Shown one piece after another: positions 56,599 to 64,000 of a stretch of DNA of 64,000 bases. The stretch spans positions 29,171,365-29,235,364 of the forward strand of contig NC_079209.1 of assembly GCF_026745355.1 (NCBI RefSeq). Direction: 5' to 3'. A program made the position numbers and the translations under genes. Position 1 is the first letter of the stretch; the number at the start of each line of letters is the position of its first letter. A model generated the notes under the pieces. That model saw only the letters and a program-made list of their open reading frames with translations. It had not been told where the DNA came from and did not search any database. The DNA comes from Beta vulgaris subsp. vulgaris (taxonomy: Eukaryota > Streptophyta > Magnoliopsida > Caryophyllales > Amaranthaceae).

Positions 56599-57697
56599 TC
56601 CTCCCCTTCTTCAAAAGGAATTGACCTTAATTTTTGTATTTGTGTGTCATCCAAGTAAGGACTTAAATCCCCTACGTTGAAAGTGCTTGCAACACCATAT
56701 TCATTTCCTATGTCGAGCTTATACGCATTATCTCCTATTCTATCCATAACTCGAAAAGGTCCTTCAGCTTGAGGCATAAGTTTCGGTTTACGCTTGCCGG
56801 GAAAACGTTCCTTGCGTAGATGATCCATACCAAATCACCTTTTGCGAACACCTGTGGCTTCCTACCTTTATTGGCGTGCTGCTTATACATGTTGTTTACT
56901 TTCTCAATGCGTTCCTTCACTTGTTTATGGAGCTTCACCATAGTTTCAGCATGTTTTCTAGCATCATGGACATACTCGATTTTTGGGAAATTGATTAAAT
57001 CAACAGGTACATATGGATTAACACCATATACGATCTCAAAGGGAGAATGCTGAGTCGCGTATGTAGGCATCCTGTTATAAGAAAATTCGGCATGGCACAG
57101 CTTAACATCCCAATCTTTCCCTGTCTTGCTCACTAGCCCTCGAAGTAAAGATCCAATTGTTCGGTTTGTGACCTCGGTTTGCCCGTCCGTTTGAGGGTGG
57201 TGTGATGTACTAAACAAAAGTTTGGTACCGATCAACTTCCATAAACCTTTCCAAAAGTAACTGAGAAACTTACTGTCACGATCGGAAACAATAGTGTTTG
57301 GAACTCCATGTAAACGAACAATCTCTCTGAAATACAAATTCGCTACCCCCATTGCATCCTCGGTCTTGTGACAAGCCACAAAGTGCGGCATTTTTGAGAA
57401 ACGATCAACCACAACCATGATCGAATCCTTACCCCTTTGTGTCCTACGTAAAGCCACAATAAAATCCATACTGACGTCTTCCCAAGGGCGTTCTGGTACT
57501 AGAAGTGGTGTGTAAAGACCCTTGTGAAAAGTACTCTTGGCTCGTTGACAAGTTCCACACCGTGCCAATACAGCTCGTACTTCACCATGCATTCTTGGCC
57601 AGTAGAAGTGTTCATATAGTAAATCAATCGTTTTATTTATGCCAAAATGCCCTGCTAATCCCCCTCCATGTGTTTCACGGATTAATAACTCTCGCAC
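56466..57697 (-). pseudogene. Integrase of the CRM-type element
   Basis: Main frame 57697-56735: the His/Cys finger (HFGINKTIDLLYEHFYWPRM...CGTCQRAK) and the DDE residues in SMDFIVAL, VSDRDSKFLSYFW and TDGQTEVTNR. A frameshift near 56820 moves to 56828-56466, which has FNVGDLSPYLDD, IPFEEGEDDPE and a tail crossing the purine tract into the LTR. A frame break also lies upstream, between 57700 and 57990. The enzyme would have integrated the element; in CRM elements the C-terminal region guides targeting to centromeric chromatin. I could not confirm a CR motif. Confidence 0.88.
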
Positions 57698-57993
57698 GGC
57701 GCATTTAGGAATTCCTAATTACAGCCTTTGAATAAAAATCCATCGACCAGATTGAATTGATTGGCGATGTTATGCTTACACTCATTATAAATCGTGTTGA
57801 AGTCCGAGTCCCCTTTAAAGTATTCCTTTATTATTTCAAACCCCAAGACTCTCGAATCCACCATGGCTATCAAGTTATGTTTTCTTGACAATGCATCCGC
57901 AGCTACGTTAGTTTTACCTGCTTTCTATTTCGCGACGAAGTTGAATGATTTGAGGAACTCAACCCACTTGGCATGCCTCGTGTTTAATTTTTG

Positions 57994-58959
57994 TTAGCTA
58001 TTGATGTGCCGTAATGAATCATGGTCTGAATGTAAGACGAAAGCTTGAGGCTTAAGATAGTGGCTCCAATGATCTAATGCCCAAATCATGGCATAAAATT
58101 CCTTGTCGTAGGTTGAATAGTTTAACTTGCTACTATTCAATTTTTCACTGAAATAACTTATTGGTTTACCACCTTGCGTCAGAACTGCGCCAATCCCCGT
58201 CTCACTTGCGTCACACTCGACCTCAAAAGGTCTCGTGAAGTCTGGTAATGCCAATATGGGAGTATTGCACATCTTCTCCTTCATTAACTCGAAAACCCTT
58301 TGTGCTTGTTGTGTCCACATGAATTTGCCGTGCTTGGTACACTCCGTGATGGGGCTCATAATGGTGCTGAAATTTTTGATAAAACGCCTATAAAATGATG
58401 CCAACCTGTGGAACGAGCGTACTTGCGTGACTGTAGTCGGTACTGGCCACGAAGCAATAGCCTCGACCTTCTTTGGATCCACCTTTATACCCTCATGCGT
58501 AACAATGTAGCCTAGGAAGCCGATTTCTTGCTGCATAAAATCACACTTTTCTAACTTAGCATAAAGCTTCTGCTTTTGGGGTGCCTCAAATACTTGACTT
58601 AGATGCCCTAGGTGTTCATCCTCGCCTCCACTGTATACCAAAATATCATCTAAGTATACTACCACAAACTTTCCAATGAAAGGGCGAAATACTTCATTCA
58701 TCAACCTCATAAAAGTACTTGGGGCATTCGTTAATCCAAACGGCATCACTACCCACTCATACAAGCCATGTTTATCCCCTTCCCTCATGCGAATTTGATG
58801 GTATCCACTTTGAAGATCAATTTTCGAAAATAGCTTGGCACCACTTAGTTTGTCTAATAAATCATCCAAACGCGGAATAGGAAACCTGTATTTGATAGTG
58901 ATGTTATTGACGGCTCGGCTATCAATACACATGCGCCATGTCCCGTCCTTCTTTGGCAC
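57994..58959 (-). pseudogene. RT and RNase H of the CRM-type element
   Basis: One open frame of about 321 codons: [59 protein letters not shown] and the catalytic [11 protein letters not shown] (YxDD intact), then the tether and RNase H ([16 protein letters not shown]). Between GDK and HGLYEW about eight residues usual for the family are missing, an in-frame deletion. The frame ends in a TAG at 57994. Confidence 0.92.
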
Positions 58960-59868
58960 TAAGAGTGTAGGTACCGCCAGGGGCTCATACTTTCTCGAAC
59001 GTAACCTCTCTCCATCAACTCATCAATCTGTTTCTGCATCTCCTTTGTTTCTTCGGGGTTGCATCGGTATGGGGGTTTGTTGGGTATGGGTGCCCCAGGT
59101 ATCAAATCAATTTGATGTTCAATCCCCCTAACTGGTGGCAATCCTTGAGGTAAATCGTCGGGGAAAACCTCCTCAAATTCTTGCAATAATTCCTTCAGCT
59201 TACGATTATCAACATTAGTGAATGGTTTTATTTCCTTGGCCACGAGAACATATGCCAGTTGATGATGGTGAAATTCCTTCTCAAATTGTTTCCTATTAAC
59301 GTACATTATTTGCTTACCTTCCTTAGTGGTATTCCTTTTCGTGGTCTTGATATCACTAGGGTTTAATGGCAGCAATATCCTAGTTTTTCCCCCTTGTGTG
59401 ACCTTGTAGGTATTAGCTTCTCCATCGTGGATGGTCTTCCTGTCATATTGCCACGGCCTACCCAGCAAGATATCACACGCATCCATCGGTACAATGTCAC
59501 ATAAAACCTCGTCTCGATATTTACCAATCGCAAAGTTGATTAATGTCTGCTTCCTTACCGAAACTTCATTATCCTCATCCAGCCACTTAAGTTTGTATGG
59601 TTTAGGGTGCCTCGTGGTTGATAGTTGTAACTTAGTCACTAGATCTGCAGCTACTACGTTTGCGTAACTTCCCCCATCGACTATCAGCTTACAAGTCGAG
59701 TCATTCACTTTGCACCGCGTGTGGAAGATATTTTCTCGTTGCGTCTCATCCACAGATTTCGAGTGCAACACCCTTCTTAAAACCAAGTTGTTATGTTCCT
59801 CTTCCTCCTCGTCACTGCTCTCAGGTTTACACTCTTGGTCACTGTCTACCTCCTCCTTTCCATCGTTT
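58959..59868 (-). pseudogene. Protease and RT N-terminus of the CRM-type element
   Basis: The frame 59786-58959 has an aspartic protease with LIVDGGSYANVVA (Asp-Gly-Gly active site, normal for this clade), LLGRPWQYDRKTIHDG, and the RT entry EEVFPDDLPQGLPPVRGIEH and [20 protein letters not shown]. It is joined upstream to gag across a TAA near 59868 and shifts frame at about 58975 ([12 protein letters not shown]). Confidence 0.9.
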
Positions 59869-60812
59869 TAAAAATCTTCTATCTCGCGTACATCTCGTAA
59901 TGACAAAACCCGAGCCGTTGGGCACTCTCTTTTGTAGTGGCCATAACCCTTGCATTTAAAGCATTGTATCTTGGGTGTGCCATCGTCTAAGGTGGCCTCC
60001 TTCCTTCCCTTATCCTTATCCATGCTGGAAGACATCTTATCATCGTTTTTGTTCGCGCCCGAGGCCATGGTTATTGGTGTTTGCTTGGATGGCGTAGCGA
60101 AGGTCTTCGTAAAGGCCTTATTTGGTATCCTTTTTCCTTGTGATTCTACCATTGTGGCGAGCTTACATAGTTCATGAAACGATAGAGTGGATTGCAGCTC
60201 TACCTTGTCACGGATTTCGTAATTTAAGCCACCTAGTTATCGAGCCACAGTTTGTTCCTCCCTTTCTTCAACATCACACATGATCGCCAATTTCTCGAAT
60301 TCCTCCACGTACTGCGCAATGCTCTTCGTGCCCTGCTTCAGCGTTGCTAGCTTCACATACAAGGATTGTTGATAATTATTAGGGACGAACCTTTGCCTCA
60401 GCACCTTCTTTAGTTTCTCCCAAGTTTCGATCTTTTTCTTGCCCCCCCTGCTACGTTGTTTTTTTAAGTTTGCGTACCATAAGGCTGCGTATTTTGTTAA
60501 TTTGGCCACTGCAATCTTGAATTGTTTCTCATTGCTAGTTCCCTTGTATTCGAAGAATCTTTCTAACGCCAATTCCCAATCAAGATAGATTTCGGGTTCA
60601 CCTTGGCCATCATAATCACTTACTTCGAATTGAAGTCCACGATCATCATCCGTTTTATCGTTCTTGTTATTCCTGGATTCGTGGTTGATAACATTGAGGG
60701 TTAGTTGTGTGACCATCTCCTGTAATGCTGCTGTTTGCTGCGCTAAGGCTTCAATCAATGAATCCCGTTGAATAATCTGATTATTTGCGTCGTTATCTCC
60801 CATGATTGTCAC
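59869..60812 (-). pseudogene. gag of the CRM-type element
   Basis: 60812-60237 gives about 191 codons with the capsid core (EIYLDWELALERFFEYK, FKIAVAKLTKYAALWYANLK, LKQGTKSIAQYVEEFEKL). After a stop at 60237 the frame continues (60152-59868) to one zinc knuckle, CFKCKGYGHYKREC, with perfect C-X2-C-X4-H-X4-C. It would form the particle and bind RNA. Confidence 0.9.
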
Positions 60813-60824
60813 ACAAACCCAAAG

Positions 60825-60839
60825 CTCTTGATACCACTT
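60825..60839 (-). other. Primer binding site of the CRM-type element
   Basis: On the - strand AGTGGTATCAAGAGC directly follows the 5' LTR. It equals the tRNA-Met site with one extra A. Confidence 0.8.
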
Positions 60840-61402
60840 GATATATAACTTAATCTGCTTCGTGAAGACTAAGTTGGTGATAGGTGAAACTAGTAACTTG
60901 GAACACTCACAAGTTAGAAATTTCGGATTATTTAGTCTAAGTTGGAATACTCGACAACTTAACTAAAAGTGTTTATACTTTTATGAGAATACTCGATCAC
61001 AAAATATAAACTAGGAAGATGAGTACTGAACTACGATACTCGAGAATAAACTCACAATGCCGTGTGAATAAGTGTATTGAAAACGAATGCTAATCTACTT
61101 CTTATTTAAAATAATGCCCCCCTTATATAGGGTACAACTTATACTAATCCAACTAGAATTAGTTATGTTTATCTCCTAGTAAAACAAAACTTATCCTCCT
61201 TTAATTATTATTACTCCTACTCCTAAAGATAACATGAACAACATGTTTATCTTTTAAAACACTAAACTATCTATACCCTAGCTATGCAACAATGCCCTTG
61301 CGCCCAACCTAAGCCATGGATTGTAAATCCTTTATGCCCCGCACTTCTTGACGACTTAATACCAGCTCTTTTTCTTCAATGTTAGTATTTACTTCCTGAT
61401 CA
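60840..61402 (-). repeat. 5' LTR (- strand) of the CRM-type element
   Basis: 563 bp. Begins TGATCAGGAAGTAAAT on the - strand and ends ATATATCA. Differs from the partner at only a few positions visible by eye. Confidence 0.92.
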
Positions 61403-64000
61403 GACTCTTCGTAGTCCGTGTGGCAAGCGTACCTCCTATAGTGGAGTGGTGTTGAAGAAAGGGGTGAAAATCGTATCTGCTCTCAAAATGCAAAAGCTCC
61501 GTCAGAAAGGGGAACAAGTGTTCCTCTGCTTGGTGAAAGATTTGACCCAAGAGGTAAAATTGGAGGACTTCCTGTTGTCCGTGAGTATCCGGACGTCTTT
61601 CCCGATGAGCTACCAGGTATCCCTCCTGAGAGAGAGGTCGAGTTCAGCATTGACCTGACTCCTGGTACTGCTCCTCTGTCAAAGGCCCCATATAGGATGG
61701 CGCCTGCTGAGTTGCAAGAGTTGAAGACTCAGTTGCAAGAACTGATTAATAAGGGATTTATTAGGCCGAGTGTCTCGCCGTGGGGTGCTCCTGTTCTGTT
61801 TGTCAAAAAGAAAGATGGGGTATGCGGCTTTGCATCGATTATCGTGAATTGAACAAGGTGACTATCAAGAATAGGTATCCCTTGCCCCGCATTGAAGATC
61901 TGTTTGACCAGTTAAAGGGTGCGGGAGTATTCTCAAAGATAGATTTGAGGTCAGGCTATCACCAGATTCCGGTGAAGAAGGAAGATATTCCTAAGATCGC
62001 TTTCCGAACAAGATATGGGCATTATGAGTTTATTGTCATGCCCTTCGGCCTTATTAATGCCCTAGGCCATGTCATTAGCAAGGATGGTGTTATGGTGGAT
62101 CCTTCTAAGGTTAGAGCTGTGGTGGATTGGGAGAGTCCTAAAAATGTTTCCTAGATCAGGAGTTTCCTAGGCCTTGCTGGTTACTACCGGAGGTTTGTTA
62201 AGGATTTCTCAAGGATAGCTCAGCCGTTGACTAAACTGATGAAGAAGGAGAGCAAGTTCCCGTGGTCTGAAGAGTGTGAAAAAGCATTCCAAGAATTAAA
62301 GAAATGCCTCACTACCGCTTCTGTTCTGACCTTGCCTACCGAAGGGGTTGGGTTTGAAGTATATAGTGACGCATCGAGCTTGGGTTGGGTTGTGTCCTTA
62401 TGCAACAAGGAAGAGTGGTGGCGTATGCTTCTAGGCAGTTGAAGGTGCATGAAGAGAATTACCCTACTCATGATCTGGAGTTGGCTGTTGTGGTGTTTGC
62501 TCTTAAAATCTGGCGACACTATCTGTATGGGGTTTCATGTAGGGTGTTTACCGACCTCAAAAACCTTAAGTACATCTTCACTCAAAGAGATTTGAATTTG
62601 AGGCAGAGGAGATGGTCGGAGCTGATTAAGGATTACGATCTGCAGCTTGATTACCATGAGCGTAAAGCTAATGTGGTTGCGGATGCTCTCAGCCGTAAGC
62701 CGAAGCATTCTCTTAATGCGGTTAGAATCCCGCCGACAGACTTGTGTGATGAGTGTCGAGCCTGTCTTGTTCCAAGAATTGCGAGAGAAGCAGAAAAATG
62801 ATCCTAAGTTAGAGAAGATCCGTGAAGCTAAGGTTCAGGGTCGAGCCGAAAATTTCGAAGTCGATTTCGAGGGAGGTCTGAAATTCATGGCTCGTTGGTG
62901 TGTGCGTAATGACTTAGAGCTTAAGAAGAAGATTCTCGAAGAAGCTCATTGTACTCCCTATTCTGTTCATCCTGGGGGTGATAAGCTTTACAAGGATCGC
63001 AAGGTTAACTTATGGTGGCCTTGTATGAAGAGGGAAGTGGCCAAATTTGTGGCTAGGTGTCTGGTGTGTCAAAAGGTCAAGATCGAGCATCAAAGGCCAG
63101 GTGGTTTGCTACAACCATTACCAATTCCCGCATGGAAGTTTGATTCTATCTCGATGGACTTTGTTATGGGTCTTCCGAGAGGTGCTGGTGGTAAGAATGT
63201 CGTGTGGGTGATCGTAGACCGGTTGACTAAGGTGGCTTGGTTTATTCCGATGAAGAATACTTGGTCTATGAAAGAGTTAGCGGAAGCCTACGCTAATGAA
63301 ATAATTCGATTGCATGGTGTTCCGAAGGATATAGTATCTGATCGAGACCCTAGATTTTTGTCTCATTTTTGGCTTGCTCTACAAGAAGCTTTTGGTACTA
63401 AGTTGAAGTTGAGTACCGCTTTCCATGCTGCTACGGATGGAAAAACTGAGAGGACTATTCAGACTCTGGAGGATATGCTCCGCTCTTGTGCTTTGGTATT
63501 TCAAGAGTCTTGGTTGAAGTCATTAAATTTGGTGGAAGTTCTCTTACAACAACAGTTACCATACTAGCATTCAGATGGCTCCTTATGAGGCCTTGTATGG
63601 GCGAAGGTGTCGCAGTCCTACTTGTTGGAGCGACATAAGTGACTCGTTAGTGTTGGGACCAGACTTGATCCAAGATACTATTGAGCAAGTAAAGGTGATT
63701 CAGGCTAGAATGAAGGCTGCTCAAGATAGGCAGAGGTCTTATGCAGACTTGCATCGGAAGCCTATTTCTTTTGCCATTGGAGATAGGGTGTTGTTGAAAG
63801 TATCTCCGATGAAGGGAGTGGCGAGATTTGGGCAAAAAGGCAAGTTAAGCCTGAAGTATGTTGGCCCCTATGAGATTCTCGAGAGAATAGGAGAGGTGGC
63901 TTACAGGTTGGCTATGCCACCCGAATTGTCGAGGGTGCACGATGTGTTCCATGTGTCGCAGTTGCGGAGGTATCGCAGCGATTCGTCTCATGTCATTCCT
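61403..64000 (+). pseudogene. pol of T2: RT with catalytic deletion, RNase H, integrase (runs off window)
   Basis: From the protease end (61446) through RT ([20 protein letters not shown]). At about 62061, INA is followed directly by LGHVISKDG; the roughly 215 bp between, which in T1 encode the FIDD catalytic motif, are deleted. RNase H continues, then a roughly 60-bp deletion near 62750 against T1 (DLCDE...SVEP). Integrase follows (62760 on; [49 protein letters not shown]). Near 63510-63700 the frame is broken but keeps DNA missing from T1. A stop (TAG at 62152) and frameshifts at 61572 and 61818 add damage. The chromodomain would lie beyond 64000. Confidence 0.9.

Larger units (their letters stand above)
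56033..61402 (-). mobile_element. CRM-type chromovirus inserted in T2
   Basis: 5370 bp, TGAT...ATCA ends, perfect 5-bp duplication GACTC (56028-56032 and 61403-61407). LTRs 56033-56598 and 60840-61402. On the - strand the primer site TGGTATCAAGAGC follows the 5' LTR (60840-61402). The order gag, protease, RT, RNase H, integrase runs from 60812 down to 56466. The purine tract GAAGAAGGGGAGGA lies inside the coding sequence for EEGED and the last codons of pol run into the LTR. This arrangement, with LTR start TGATCC inside the EGEDD codons and no classical chromodomain, is characteristic of the CRM (centromeric retrotransposon) clade. Reina is the main alternative. Confidence 0.9.
55504..64000 (+). 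mobile_element. Tekay/Del-type element T2, 5' truncated, split by a CRM element
   Basis: Starts inside gag (zinc knuckle) and continues through protease to 56032, then from 61403 through RT, RNase H and integrase to the window end. It lacks 5' LTR, PBS and most of gag. It is closely related to T1 at base level. The 56033-61402 insertion is flanked by GACTC. Confidence 0.92.

Noticed and set aside
1..64000. tRNA, rRNA or microRNA genes
   Set aside because: I saw no A/B box cloverleaf or rRNA-like segments; tRNA-Met matches are only retroelement primer sites. Hairpins in MITEs and the CACTA element were not called microRNAs.
1..64000. Integrated plant virus (pararetrovirus) sequence
   Set aside because: Every RT seen is accompanied by gypsy-type integrase or LTRs; no movement- or coat-protein-like frame was found.

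Overview
The window is a piece of a flowering-plant nuclear chromosome, most likely a eudicot. It is AT-rich, has spliced genes with GT..AG introns, and is mostly nested LTR retrotransposons plus Mutator-, CACTA-, Tourist- and Stowaway-type DNA elements. Only one ordinary host gene looks intact: a CIR1-like nuclear protein gene in seven exons at 26.2-39.5 kb on the + strand. I could not fix the species.

Layout. (1) 1-8.8 kb: a decayed Ty3/gypsy element (here T0; + strand) with LTR end, PBS, gag and part of pol. A 4.8-kb non-autonomous element with 2.2-kb LTRs splits its gag (TSD CTTAA). (2) 8.8-12.2 kb: a possible hAT terminus, a multi-exon RPA70-like pseudogene and a 115-bp tandem repeat. 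(3) 12.2-17.2 kb: a complete 5.0-kb LTR element on the - strand (TSD GCGCA). It carries no retroviral genes but has a plant-specific ORF region and dozens of GTTCC/GGAAC motifs arranged as palindromes. (4) 17.2-26.1 kb: a candidate two-gene Mutator-like element. A GRF zinc-finger/membrane-protein gene (+) converges on a MULE transposase gene (-), with short inverted repeats at both outer ends. The GRF exon is split by a 2.5-kb solo LTR (TSD GGGGT) and the transposase exon by a 1.26-kb CACTA element (TSD TAG).

(5) 26.1-39.5 kb: the CIR1-like gene. Its introns hold two Tourist-like MITEs, one Stowaway MITE, two relatives of one degraded retroelement, a hAT-like end and a 193-bp tandem duplication. 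(6) 39.5-48.3 kb: an LTR-like promoter block, a LINE 3' end (zf-RVT plus RNase H), and a Tat/Retand-type gypsy remnant whose integrase (-) lies tail-to-tail with an antisense plant-mobile-domain ORF (+).

(7) 48.3-64 kb: two closely related chromodomain-bearing gypsy elements (Tekay/Del type; T1 and T2) in head-to-tail order, fused through a truncated LTR. T2 is split by a 5.37-kb CRM-type chromovirus on the - strand (TSD GACTC). Its integrase reading frame runs through the polypurine tract into the 3' LTR.

Taken together, this is a layered insertion record in which target-site duplications give the order of events. Almost all element genes carry stops or frameshifts. Exons, element ends and TSDs were read by eye; percent identities, insertion ages and database matches were not computed.
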